In this document: positions 7,532 to 22,500 of the stretch, piece after piece | How the letters are laid out: each line of letters starts with the position of its first letter | Position numbering within the stretch: position 1 is the stretch's first letter | Assembly (NCBI GenBank): GCA_965267535.1 | Contig: OZ254082.1 | Coordinates: forward strand, 3,658,001-3,722,000 | Length of the DNA: 64,000 nt | From: CAXBNB01 sp965267535 | Lineage (GTDB): Bacteria > Bacteroidota > Bacteroidia > Cytophagales > Cyclobacteriaceae | Direction: 5' to 3' | Notes under the pieces: model-generated | Databases searched by the model: none | What the model was told of the DNA's origin: nothing | The model's input: only the letters and a program-made list of their open reading frames with translations | Translations under genes and position numbers: made by a program

Positions 7532-10500
7532 GTCTAATATCAGCGATAAGTACTATAGTAAACACCTTCTCAAACGACTCTCCCGATTTATCTGTAGATC
7601 TAACTCTGATGGAAGCTACAGGAGTATCTTCGAAATCCAGTGGCTGATCCACTATCAGTCTGCTGCCATTGATTGTGAACAATTCATTTTGTTCACTTCC
7701 AACACCGCTTACGAGTTCGTAGGTGTGTTCATCATTGTTGTCTACATCTACAGAAGCAAACACCCCAACCTCAGTACCTGTATTTACAGATTCTAAGATA
7801 TCAACATTCGCTCCGTCTCCGTCTTCATTTTCAGAATCTGTCAACGTAATATCCGTAGGAGCATCGTTTGTATCGATAATGGTAATCGAAATCGTTTGAG
7901 CTGCACTGATAAACGTACCATCAGACACTGTGATCATCAGGCTGTAAGATGGTGTTTGGTCAAAGTCAAGATTACTGTTGTCAGCCACAGTCAATTCACC
8001 AGTCAATGAATTCAAAGCAAACACTTCATCATCGTTTCCTCCTGTAATTAACCAATTGGTAAATGAAGGGTTTTCATCCGCATCCGTAGCGGCGATAAAT
8101 CCTATCTGGTGCCCTATGGAAGCATCATCACTTAGACTAAATGTAGCAGCAGTTACAACTGGTGCATTATCGTTAACATCTGTCACAGTAATAGCTACTG
8201 TTTCAGGATCACTTTCATTAAAGCCATCAGATACAATCACAGTAAGCGTATACGCTGCAGTGGTTTCTCTGTCTAGCTTGGTTTGATCTGCTACAGTAAT
8301 CTGACCCGTAGAGGCATTGATTGCGAACGCTCCGTCATCATTACCTGCTGTAATTGTCCAGCTTGCAGTACCATTCAATTTAGATGCCGTCACAGTACCC
8401 ACATTTTCAGCGTTAGCTGCACCTTCAGACACTGAGAAACTCAACTCAGTAGTTACCTCAGGTTTCACATCATCGTTGGTCAACGTACCAACTCCTGTGT
8501 CATTAGTGAAGGTTACGTTTTTACCTGAAGCATCGAGATTGCTTAACAATACGCTGAATGTTTCGCTATCCTCAACTACCAAGTCTCCTATAACATCGAT
8601 AGATACAATCAACTTCTCTCCACTTGTTCCAGAGAAAGTAAGTGTTCCGCTGGCTGCTGTGTAGTCATCGTTGGCTACAGTTGCAGTACCATCTTGAGTC
8701 GTGTAATCTACCGTTACAGACTGATCTACATCTCCAGTGAGCATTACTTCAAAGTCATACGACTGTGATCCGGTATTACCCTCTGGTTTAGAAACGCTGC
8801 TTATACTGATAGAAGCCGCATCTTCGTCTGTAATGGTACCTATACCTACTGTAGTAGAGCCTCCACCAACAAACGTCACGTCTCTTCCAGCTTCTACAGT
8901 AATATTAGACAAGACTAAATCGAATGTCTCAATACCTTCAACTACATCATCGTTAGCTATCTGTACAATTAGTGTCTGATCATCGTTATCAGTGGCACTA
9001 AAAGTAATCGGTGCATTTACCACAGATGTAAAGTCAGCACCACCTCCTGTAGCTGTTTTGTTAATTGTGTTAGCAGAAATTGTTACACTCTTATCAACCG
9101 GAGCACTCAATGACACTGTAAACAACATATTAGCACCATCTTCACTCACAGTTTCATTTGTAATTGAGATTGTAGCAGCATCGGCATCAGTAACAGTAAT
9201 CTCACCTGATACAGTAGAACCACCTCCATTAAATACTACATTTCTGTCGGTAGCAATTATATCACTCAACTCAAGGAGGAAAGACTCAGTAGCCTCCACC
9301 AAATTATCATCTACTATAGTTATTGTTACAGCAGAATTGGTGAATGTATCTCCTTTGTCAAATGTATAAGAAGATCCTTCTGTATACAGATAATCGCTAC
9401 CTTTAGCTGCACTACCAGTTTGTCTGGTATTACCAGTGATCGTTACAGCTTTGTCAACCGGGTTGTCCATAGTTATAGTAATGACAGCTTGTTTATCAGC
9501 TTCTCTAACTGTAACATCTGCGATTGAAATGATCGCCTGATCATCGTTAGTGATGGTTGCAACTCTAGTAAGCTCTGTTACAGTAGTAAGCCCATCTTTC
9601 AAAGTGATGTCATACGAAGGATCAGTCACAGCCAGACTCAAGTTGTCTACCAGAATGCTAAACTCCTCATCTGCTTCAACTGTTTTGTCTTCCACTAATT
9701 GAATGGTGATCGTTTGTGAATCATTTGCAGTGGTTCCATCGAAAGTTACTTTTCCGTTGGTTACTGCTGTGAAATCAGCTCCGGCAAGTGCCGTACCTGC
9801 TATAGTCTCAAAATCAAGTGTAACAGCCTGATCTACTTGCTTATCAAGTGTTACAGTCAACTCTATCACAGCGTTATCTCCAACAACATTTCCTTCGTCA
9901 GCGCTGGTAGAAGCTGATACTGTTATTACAGCAGCATCATTGTCTTCTATAGTCAGCGTAGCATTGGCATCCGCAACAGTAGCATTGTAGCCGTCAGCTG
10001 ATACTGGTCCAACAGTCAAGCCGCTGATTTGTGCTGTGAATGTTTCATCTCCGTCTACGATATCATCGTCAACCGTAGAGATAAGAACATTACCAGAAGT
10101 GCTGCCTTGCGTTATAGTCACTGTAGCAGCAGCCACACCGTAATCATCTGTTGCCGTGGCTGTACCTTCCAGGGTAGCCAGATTAACAGTCACGTCTGTG
10201 TCGAACGGCAATACTGATGTTACCTCAACAGTGATGTCTCCACCTTCCGTAACAGTAGCATCAAGTAAACTAATCGTAGTTACATCATCATCGGCTATAC
10301 TTACTGTTGCACTGGCATCAGCAATAGTCGCCTGATAATCGTCCATTACACCTACCGACAAGTCACTAATAGTTGCCGTGAAGTCTTCATTTCCTTCTAC
10401 TATATTATTGTTAATTGTAGTAGTCGTCACTGTTCCAGTAAGGTCACCTACGCTTATCGTCAGTGTTGCACCAGACAGTGCGTTATAGTCACCGGTAACT

Positions 10501-13500
10501 CCTGCTATTGCCGTATTATCAGCTGTGTTGAGGGTTACTGTCACATCTTTATCAAACTCAAGCGCTGAAGTAACAGTGAATGTCACATTTTCACCTTCAG
10601 TTACACTTTCATCACTTATAGCGAGTGTTGTTACATCGTTATCAGTAATGGTAACTGTAGCAGAACCTACTCCCTCAGCCAGATTGTGATCTTCAGAAGT
10701 CACGACAGTGATTGTATTTATGTCTACAGTAAATGTCTCTGTATCTTCTACTACTTCACCGTGCGTACCCGGAGTATTCGGTATAGCTATTGACAATACC
10801 TGATCCATATCGTTTGCACTCAAAGTAACTGGCGCACTTACTACAGTATAGTCAGTACCTTCAGTCGCTGAACCAGCAGTAAATGTGAAGGTAACTTCAA
10901 CATCTTCGTCTACAGCTACATCAGTAGTAAGATCTACCTGAGCAGTTCCACCTTCAGTAACCATAGCATCAGCTATACTAAATAGAGCCTGATCAAGATC
11001 ATTGATCGTCATCGTTGCAGATGCAGCATCTATGGTCGCATTGTATCCATCTACTGGAGACACTGACAGGTTGCTTATGCTAGCTGTGAACGTCTCTGTT
11101 CCATCAACTATAGTGTCATCAACAGTAGTCACTGTAGTCGTACCTGCTGTCGCTCCCTGTGCTATTGAAATGGATGTAGCAACAGTACCATAATCTACAC
11201 CTGCAGTAGCGGATCCTGCCATACTTGACAGATCAACTGTTACAGCTTTGTCAAATGGCAGATCAGATGTCACCTGAATAGTGATATCATTTCCTTCATC
11301 GGCACTAGCAGCCACTATATTCAATGTAGTTACATCATCATCATTTATGGTGAACGTACCGTTTGCATCAGCTATGCTTGCCTGATAATCAGGGCCAACT
11401 GACAATCCACTGATTTGAGCGGTAAAGGTTTCTGTACCTTCCACAATGGTATTTTCAACTGTAGAAGTGGTAATGCTACCCGATTTGTCACCAGCACTTA
11501 TAGTGATAGTATTAGCAGCCAACGCTATGTAATCCTCAGATACTCCAGCTATTGCTGAATCATCGGTAGTACTAACAGATACCGTTACATCTTTATCGAA
11601 TTCTAATGTAGACTCAACAGTGAAGGTCATATTATCTCCTTCGTCTGCACTTGCATCTACAATACTCAAAGTAGTAACATCATTATCAGTAATTGTTACC
11701 GTAGCAGCTCCTACACCCTCTACCAGATCATGATCTTCTGCAGTAACAACTGAGATTGTGTTGATGTCCACCATAAATGTCTCCGTATCTTCTACAACCT
11801 CTCCGTGTGTACCTGGAGTATTTGGTATTGTAATCGACAAGTTAGTAGTGGTTTGACCGGCTGTCAAGGTAACAGGCGTGCTTACTACTGTATAGTCACT
11901 ACCAGCAGTGGCAGTACCTGCAGTAAAGTTGAATGTTACTTCAACGTCTTCGTCTATTACCAAATCACTGGTAAGAACAACCTCGGCTACACCACCTTCA
12001 ACCACAGTCTCATCAGCTATACTGAATGTAGCCTGGTTCAGATCATTGATTGTAAACTCACCCTGAGCATCAGCTATGCTAGCGTTGTACCCATCAGTTC
12101 CGACAGGACCAACAGACAGATTGCTAATGTCTGCAAGGAAAGTTTCAGTACCATCTACAATCATATCAGCAGCTATCGGTACAGTTACTGTACCTGAAGT
12201 TGCTCCCGCAGCAATCTCAATAGTAGTGAGCGTAAACGTATCAAAATCTGCAGCCTCAGTAGAGCCGTTGTTGTCGAGCGCTACATCTACTGTAACAGCC
12301 TTATCAAACGTCAACCCGTCAGTTGCTATTTCAATCACCATGTTGTCACCTTCGTTAGCAGATGCATCTACTACAGAGATTGCAGCAGCATCATTATCAG
12401 CAACCGTCACTACGGCTACATCATTATCACTTAGGTTCAATGTGGATGCGTCCGGCAATGTTACCGTACTACCATCCGCTATAAATATGTTATATCCATC
12501 AGCTGTCAATGAACCTGCCATAGCACTTACCGCTACATCAAAGGTTTCAGTACCTTCCACTATTGTATTATCAATGATAGGTACATTCACATCACCCGAA
12601 GTGGCCAATGCAGTAATGGTTACGCTGGTTGCAGCCGTAGCGTCATAATCTGTAGTAGCAAAGGCAGAATCATCCATGTATGAAACATCTACCGTTACTG
12701 CTTTATCTATCTGACTATCTGAAGTCAAGGTAACTGTAGCATTAGCGTCAGTACCTTCCTCTACGTTTACATTACTTACAGTAAGCACAGCATAGTCATC
12801 ATCTTCGATCGTAGCTGTAGAGCTTAGATCAGTAGTAGTAGTCATAGCTACTCCATCGTAGAAAGATACATTTCTGCCCGAAGGAACAGCGAGGTTAGAA
12901 AGGAGAAGATCAAAATACTCATCACCTTCAACCACATCATTGTTCACAAGATTAACCGTAATGGTTTTGTCAGAATTGTTTCCTGCACCGAAGGTTAACT
13001 GGCTACTCTTGTTTTCAGCATCGAAACCAACGCTTGCATTAGCATTGTAATCCGTTGAATAATCAAATGTAACTGTCTGGTCAACAGGGTTAGTCATAGA
13101 CACTTTGAAAGTAATGAACTGACCTACACCCTCTTTCCCTACAGGATTGTTAGAAGCTGCAAATGTGATCAGCGCTTCATCATTGTCTTCGATAGTACCT
13201 GTGGCATTCAAGGTTGCACCTAATCCGGTGAATGAAACATCCCTTCCTGCAGCTACACTGATACCACTCAATTCAAGAGTGAATGATTCTGTATCCTCTA
13301 CCAGGTTGTCTGTTTCTATTGTCACAGGCAGGTCTAGCAATGATGCAGACAGAGTTCCAGCAGGAATAATGTAAGTAGCATCCGAAATTGCTGTATAATC
13401 AGCTCCTGGTGTAGCCGTTACAACTCGTGTATTTACTGTTAAGGTTACAGGCTGATCGATAGGGTTAGTAATCTGAACATCAAAGTTCATAGTACCCAAC

Positions 13501-16500
13501 GCTTCACTCTGAGTAATATTTGCCAGTGAAATAGTTGACTTGTCTGTCTCATCTATAGATACCGTAGCATCTACCGTAGCACCTGCTCCAGAGAATATTA
13601 CGTTTCTACCTCCGGCAGACAAAGTTCCTAATCTCAATCCAAACTGCTCATCTGCTTCAACCAGATTATCATCCGCTATGGTTACAGTAACCGTACCCGG
13701 TGCAAGGTCACCCGTGCCGATACTCACTGCCTGATCCGTAATTTTAGTAAAGTCACCTTCTACTACTTCAGTACCTACAACGTCAGTGCTGGTAGCAGTT
13801 CCTTCTACGGTGTTCAACAGGAAGCTTACATCCGTATCTACCGGGGCACTCATCGTAATCGTTACATTCTGAGCTCCACCAAGGTTTTCTTCCGTATCAG
13901 AAATATTAGCAATGCTAACAATAGCCTGATCATTGTCTTCAATAGTCACAGTAGCAGTAGCTGCACCGATAGAAACATCTTTGTCTCCCAAAGGAATCAA
14001 GTCACTGATTGACAAAGTGAATGTTTCATCCAATTCTACCAGACCGCCATCTGCGTCATTTATCGTTACACTGTAATCTGTAGCAGTAGTTCCTGCAGGA
14101 ATTACAAATGTAGCTGCTGTTACTGCCGTAAAGTCATCGCCATCGGTAGTTCCGTCAGCAGTATTTACAGTTACAGTTACATCTTCGTCTACAGCTTTAG
14201 TCAGTGTTACAGGTACATCAATTGTACCGGCATTCTCACTTCCCGCAATGTTGGCTACAGCTACAATAGATGCATCATCATCATCGGAAATGGTAACGGT
14301 GGCTGTATTCGTTCCTGAAGTAACATCCGCATTATTCATTGTTCCATTACCGGCTGGTGCCGTGATGGCAATGCTGAATGTTTCAGTACCTTCAACTACA
14401 TCATCGTTGTTGATATTAATATTAAATGTGCCAGAAGTGCTTCCTGCAGGTATTGTGATTGTCTGGTTGCTTGCAGCAGTGAAATCATTACCACCTACAG
14501 TTACGTCTCCATTAGAATCTGCTTCTGTAGCACCGTCCTCTGAAGTTGACAAATCAACGGTTATATCTCTATCTATTTCAGATGTACTGCTTACTACTAT
14601 AGTAGCAGTACCTGCAGATTCGTTGACAGTAAGATCTGCTATCGAGATAACGGCATTATCATTATCTGTAATCAGTGTTTCCTCTCTGTCATCACTAAAT
14701 GCCACAGCTCCTGAAGGAATCGTTGTGGAAACATCTGTTAGCAAGATCGATACATACTCGTCACCTTCAACAATAGCATCGTCCACAATATTTAATGTGA
14801 TCGTCTGAGTATCTCCAGCAGAAGAACCGTCAGCAAACGTAATCACATCTGTAAGTGATGCTGTAGTGAAGTCAGAAGTCAATGTAGCAGTATTTCCAGC
14901 TACAGCTACTCCATTAATAGTATATGTAAATGACACATCTCCACCCGTAATGTCCTTATCGATTGCGGTAGTGAAGGTAAGCGTGCCATCAGCTTCATCT
15001 ATAGTTGCTGCACTTGCCGTTACTGATACATTGATCACATCGTTATCCACTATTGTACCTGTGGCCTGTGTATCGTCACCAAGCTCAGCCTTATTAGTAG
15101 CCTGAGGGTTAGATATGGTAATCATCAGGTCTTCGTTTCCTTCACCTATGGCATCATCCACCACATTGATACTTATCAATTCAGTTTTATCTGCATTAGT
15201 AAAGGTTACAGTTCCTGACAATGTGCCGGTATAGTCATCGGTCTCGGTAGCTGTAACACCCGTTACAACGTAATCAACTGTTACCGTGCTCGCTCCGATA
15301 ATGTCACCGTCAAGAGATATAGTGAACTCTACAGGGTTACCTGCAGTTTCATTACCATTACTTGTCAACTCAACATTAAACTTAGGACGGTCGTCATTCA
15401 ACACATATCCCTCCGCTCTATACGAGCTCACAGTAATGTCACGTATTTTTCCTCCAGAGGCATTTACACCTCCTATTGTCAGGAAGCTAGGTGCTGTAAG
15501 GAGATCCATACCGAACAACTCATCCTGTTCAGGAGTAAGGTCGGTTGCATAAGTCACTGTAATCGTTTTAGATGTTTCACCAGTGCTCACACCCGGTGTG
15601 CCTGCTACAAATTCTACATTTCCATTTGCTGCTATAAAGTCGCCATCAACTGGATCTGTAGTGGTAGAAACAGCTACTGCATCTCTTGAAGCATACTGAA
15701 TTCTTACATTCACATCTACTTCAACTTCTGAGGCTGTAGCAGAGTTAGCGGCAAATTCATCTGCATCGTACATACGTACGGTAAATACAGACTGTCCAGC
15801 TACTCCACTAGGATCGCCTTCTTCTTCGTTCGTAGCATCTTCTACTACCAGAATTGCAGAGTCATCATTTTCAATGATTCCGGATCCTACTGCATCAACT
15901 ATGTTAATCCTAGGATCGCCTGATGCATCTTTCCAGTCACTCAGGTTAACCAAAGTGCCTTCAATTCTCAAATCCTGAATCAATACGCCAATATCTTCAT
16001 CAGCTTCTACCTTCTGGTCTCCGTTCACCGGTATAGATAATGGCTGATTAGTAATGTTTCTGGCTACAAATGTGGCACTACCAGAGAAATCAACATAGTC
16101 ATTATCCTGTGTTTCAGCAGGATTTGCACCAATACCGTCTGTAGCATTGTAATCCAATACCAAATCACCATCAACGGCCTTATCCAACGTCACATCAAAT
16201 ATGATGTTACTTGTTCCAGCATCCCCTTCACTAATTGATACTCCAGTATCATCAACTGCTATTACAGCTACTTCATCATCCGCTATCACAGCTACTTTGT
16301 CCAAAGTGGCAGGTGCAGCATCTGCAGGGTTGCTGTTATCATCGTAATCAGCCCTACGTCCGTTAGCTTTCAGTTCATCAGTACCTTGTATCTGGTTCAG
16401 GGTAATGGTAAAGGCCTCTTCAAGCTCCACCATGTCGTCGTTAGCGAGCGTAATGGTAAGCGTCTGAGCCTCATTAACTGTACCATCAAATGTGATGATA

Positions 16501-19500
16501 CCTGTAAGGCTAGCCATACCGTTGATCAAATCAAGATCGGCTAAACCTTCTGTATTTCTATAATCAGGAATAGAAGCTGTATTGCCTATTGTATAACCAA
16601 TATCAAACGTTTCTGCTCCGTACGTTTCTAGTGCATTGCTGGATGTAATAGTGTACACAAACTGACCGTCTTCATTACTTCTAGGTCTGCCTGCTCCATC
16701 AGTTAAGCCGAATCCATCATCTACAAGATGCATCGCAATCGCATCACTGATTTCTATAATCGTGATGTCTTCGTTTTCGATAGTAACTGTAGAAGCACTG
16801 TTTGCTCCAATAATTACATCATTGTCGCCATCTGTGTACTCAGGTATTGTAACCATCATGTTATCAACAACCGCAACAGCATCCAGAGAAGCGATGAAAT
16901 CTTCATCTCTTTCTACTACCGCATCATTGTCTGGTGTAACATCAATAGTAACAGATGTCTGTCCAGCTGGTAAAGTAACCTCTGAGTCGATTGTATAATC
17001 AGAAGCAGAAGCCAAACCACTGTTATCAGTACCCACAGTCAATTTAGCGTCTCTATCAATCACATTGATAGGGTTAACCAGAGAAACTTCGAGGGTAAAC
17101 GTACCATCTTCTTCAGACGAATTTGCTGTAGACACAATCTGGAATTCAGTCTGATCATCATTTATGATCGTTCCGGTTTGTGTCATAGTACCCAGTACTA
17201 CATCCGCATCGTTTGTTGTCGTTAGGTTAGAAATTGAGAAAGTAAACTCTTCGTCAGTTTCAACAATATCATCACCAATGATGGTTACATTTTTCACATA
17301 CGTTCCAGGTGTATTGCTCACTATTGTAGCTTGTGTACCTGAGAGTGTAGTGTAGTCGTTATCGCCTACTGTAGCTCCTTCTTCTATAATCGCTGTACCG
17401 TTGTTTGTTGTGAAATCAACAGTTACATCAATATCTGCATCAATTTCATGTGAAGAAACGATTTCGAAAGAAATAGTACCATCAGCCTCAGTTATAGAAG
17501 AACCACTCACCTGTGCTACTGAAATAGTAGCCGTTTCGTCGTTGAGTATGGTACTGGTACCTTGCTGAGTACCATCAACAGGAATAGTAACTCTGTTGAA
17601 AGCGTCATCCAGCGTATGAGTAGTAAGCGTAACAATTATTTCTTCGTCAAATTCAACTACTTCGTCACCTATAATTGGAATAGTGATGGAAGTATTTGCT
17701 CCTACTGATCCATCAGCAGCAAATGTTACCGATGAAACAGGGGTAGGTGTATTGTAATCACCAGCCTCGACATCTCCGGTGATCGTGAAGTCTACTGTCA
17801 AGTCCTCACCTTCTATCACCTTATCTTTTGTAACAGTGAATACCAGATCCTGAGTGCCTGCATCCAATTCGTTGAATGGAGTCACATCATTGATCGTAAT
17901 GGTAGCAAAGTCACTGTCAACAATCAATCCGTCAGCTTCACCTTCAGTAACACTAACATCTGCATATCTTCCTCCCACAAAAGCACTTGTACCCTGAGGG
18001 TCATCCAGCGTCAATGTAAACGTTTCATCAACCTCTACTATATCATCATTTGCTACAGTTACTGTCACGGTCTGTGTTTCGCTTACAGTAGCACCTGTGA
18101 AGTTTAATGTAGTAGCTCCACCATTAGCAGAAGTAGAATAATCAGAAGCTTCAGCTTCTACTACTGTAGAGCCTGCTGAAGGTGTAAACGTAATATCAAA
18201 CGCCGCATCCACCTGATGACTGGATGTAACAGTATACGTCTTAGTATCTCCTTCACCCGGAGTAGAAGCATTGTCTGCAACTATACGGATAGTAGTAGTA
18301 TCATCATTGGTAATTGTCATACTACCTACATTCTCGGTAACAGAGATTGTTATATCTCTTGATCCAATAGATGTAGTAATAGCAGAAAGCAAGTACTCAT
18401 ACAGCTCGTCTTGCTCTACAATCAGATCATTTGCAGGAGTCACTGTAAAGGTCGTGTTGGTATTTCCTGCAGTAAGCGTAGGGTTATTTACTGTAGCTAC
18501 ATCAGCAGCAGTAAACAATCCTGCAGCCTGAATATCCAATGTGAAATTCAGATCAATATCTGTAGTCACGCCAGGCTCTGCGAAAGAAATAGTGTGGTTG
18601 TACGCACCATTGTCTTCATCCTGTGACAATAGGATATCGTCAATTTCCAATGTAGCCGCATCATCATCTGCGATGGTGTAGGTAGCTGTAGTAGTACCTG
18701 ACCTTACATCTCTTCCTTGTGTGCTGGCTACATCCAGCGTGATGTCAGCATCCACAGTTTCATCAAGTTCTACTACCAAATCATCTGCTATATCAATAGA
18801 GAATGTTTTAGTAGTTTCTCCTGGTGCGAATGTAACTGTCCCAGAGTTAGCAGCTACTTCATCCCAATCTACTCCTTCTGTAGCACCATTGGTTACACCA
18901 CTGGCAATATCATAGGTTACATTAAACGGTACATCAACCGTAGTAGTATTGGTACCGCCATCCAATAATGAAACGGTGAAATCCTGTGTATCAGAAGGGT
19001 CTTCATCAGCGCTTGGAGCAGCTGTGATACTCACTTCTACATAATCATTATCAACTATCGTTACTGAAGTAGTCACATCTTCATCCGAGCCACTAGTACC
19101 CGTATGCACATTCCTTCCGCCTGCATCTACGCTGGCATCTGTCAGTGTAATCGTAAATACCTCATCCAGCTCAACAATCTCGTCATCAGAAATGGCAACT
19201 GTAATCGAATTAGCTTCAGTATAAGCAACTGAATTTGTGCCTGTAGTGAATGTAAATGTACCCGTTTGAGCATGTACATAATCGTTTCCGAAAGTAGTTG
19301 ACACATCTGCCAACTCCCAATCCACATCTACACTTCTTTCTACAGCTCCGTTTAATGTAGCTGTAAGAGTTACAGTAGGTCCACTTTCACCTACTGTCTT
19401 ATTCGCTTCCAGAGCAATATAAGCTCTGTCATCATCTTGTATAGTAGTAGTAACTGTGTTGTTAGCCGGGGTATCATTCAACCTAACCGAATTTACAACT

Positions 19501-22500
19501 GAGTTAGTACCCATATTCACATTTACATTCTCAAGGGTGACAATATAATCTTCGTCATCCTCTACCATCTCACTATCCTTGAAGTAGAATGTGTAAGAAA
19601 GTGAAGTTACTTCAGCTCCAAAGCTCAGGGTGTGAGGATTTGCAGAACCTGTATTGAAAGCTGTAGCCGAAGCAAAGTCATCTTCGCCATTTCCATTCAA
19701 TTCGGTCACATCCAGATTCACATCCACTTGTACAGTTCTGTCAACAGGATTATCTAAAGTAACCGTGTACTCCACAGATCCTGCAAATTCGCCGGTAGTT
19801 GTAGCTCCTGTTACAGTAAACTGTGCTTCATCGTTATTTTCAATTACCGACTCACCTAGACTGGTTTCATCGGCATTTATAAATACATCTCTGCCTCCTG
19901 AAGAAGGAGCATCAAGTTGAACTGTAATTTCTTCATCACTTTCTACTAAATTATCACCGTTCACAGGTATGGTAATCGTCTGAGTACCTGCCACAACAAC
20001 ACCCAGCGGGAAAGTAACTCCTGTTCCTTCGAGAGGACTTACTGTACCATAGTCTGGGAAAGTACCTGCTGTAGTCACATCTCCACCAACCGTGTAGGTC
20101 ACATTTACATCTGCATCTACAGGTGCATCGATAAACACTTCAAATACCAAATTAGTACTACCTGAGTTAGGTTCAGTAATGGCTACAGGATCATTGATAG
20201 TCACATAGGCTTCATCATCATTGATGATAGTACCGTATGCTCTGTTATTCGATCCAGAATTACTAGCGTCACGCCCATCCGCATTAAATACTGTTGCATC
20301 AACAATCGATAGGTCTACAGCTAACCATTCATCTAATTCAACTACAGGGTCGTCTACTATTGTTACAGTGATCGTATGTGTTTCTACAGAACCGTTATTA
20401 AATGTACCTGTAAACTCTACTTTATCATCTGTACTATCTGTGTACGTAATATCATCTACTTTTTCAATAGGATCAAACCCATCCCCGTAACCAAATAGGT
20501 CAAAGGCTACCTGATAAGGTACATCTACCTCATGTGAAGCCGTTACATTGTATACCAGGGTATTGGTTCCGTCACCTTCAGAGTTTGTTCCGTTTACAGC
20601 TGTAATAGAAAAGACTACCTCTTCATCATTTACCAGCGTAAATGTTGTACTGTTAGCTGAAGGTGATATTTCAACGTCACCATCTGCTACATAAGAAGGA
20701 TAAGTAGCATCAAAGCTGGTTCCATTCCAATCCCCTACGGTTAATCCGGTAATTTCAAGATTGAAATACTCATCTCTCTCTACTACTTCATCGCCATGTA
20801 TATCTACTTCGATTTCCACAAAAGGAGATCCTGCACTAAGGATAATAGGATCGGTAGGTACTGTGTAATCATCACCTGCAGTAGCCCAACCTCCATTATC
20901 TGTAATATCAATTCTCAGGTCTCTGTCTATGGTAGCAGCAGTACCCGACTTGTTTACAAGCGTAAATCGGAAAGTCTGAGAGCTCGCAGCATTACCTTCT
21001 GCATCCATAGTTATTACACTATTGCTGCCATCCAGTGCTTCTATTTTTACATACACCTGATCATCATCTGTGATCTGTGTCGTTTTAGTAATAGCATTAG
21101 GAGTAGCTCCACCATCTTCATCTTCCAGCGTAACTGCTCTGTTACCAGCTGATAAATTATTTACTCTTACATCGTAGAATTCATCCAGTTCGACTTGAGT
21201 ATCGTCATTTACAGTCACGACAAACGTTTTAGCCAATTGTCCAACGGCAAACGTGTAGCTCTGTACATTCGCTGCAAAATCAGCACCCGCTGCTGCGTTG
21301 GTACCATCACCTAGCATACGTACAACAGTCTGTGCATCGATAGAAACCGGCACATCTACGGCTGAAATTACAGTAGAAGAACCCGCCGCTACAATTTTCA
21401 GGTCATAAGTAATCTGACTTGTAGAAACACCAGACTCTCTTTCACCAATTTCAAAATCTACATTAGTAAGTGTTATTTCCGCTATATCGTCATTAGTGAT
21501 GGTAGCAGTATGTGTCAATTCATTGAACTGAGGATCAATAATAGTTCCCATATCACCCGGATCATCTTCACGGTATTTGATCTGGTAACCAGCCATTTCT
21601 GAAGTACCATCACTATATATACTCTTGAAGCTGGAATCTAAAATACCATCAGCATCAAGTGTTACATAAAACTCTTCGTCAAGCTCTACTACATTGTCAC
21701 CATTAATCAGAATAGTAACTGTAAGTTGCTGATCTCTTGCTCCCGAGAAGTTTAAGAAACCTGTTTGAGCTTCATAATCATCTCCTCCCTGGCTCAACAA
21801 GCCTGCTACCAAAGCTTCGTTCGGTGCATTCGTGTTGCCATTCACATCACTGCCATCTTCTGTCAACCACTGAACTTTAAATGCTTTATCTACTTCTCCA
21901 TCCAGTGTCACATTAAATGTCACATACCCGTCAGCATTGTTTTCAGCTACACTCTTATCTCTTTCCAGGTGGATGTATGCTTCATCATCATCTTCAATGG
22001 TTGCATTTTGAGTAAGCTTCGTTGCACCACCGGCAAATTGTACCACCCTGTCTGTAGGATCACCCAGATCATTTTCTATGTTTCTCAATTCAAATCGGAA
22101 CAGCTCTGTGCCTTCCACAATATCATCCGTCACAATATCAACAGACACTTGCTTCTGACCAACATCACCTGCTGAATACAGTAAATCACCTGAAACAGGA
22201 TTAACATCACCAAAGTCAACCCCTGAAGTGGCTGTTAATCCAAACATGGCATAACCAATGTTGATATCATCATCCACCTTGGCGGACATGTTCACATTAA
22301 AGATCATATTCACTACATCAGGGTTAGTTCCCTCTGTTACGGTATATGATCCAGGCACAATTGTAATGATAGCCTGATCATTATCCTCAATAGTACCTGT
22401 AGCCGTATCCTGTGCTACATCAAGAATAATCTTGTTGGCCCAGGTTCCTGTACTCGGTGTAATTAATCCTAGAGCAACATCAAACGTTTCGAATTCTACT

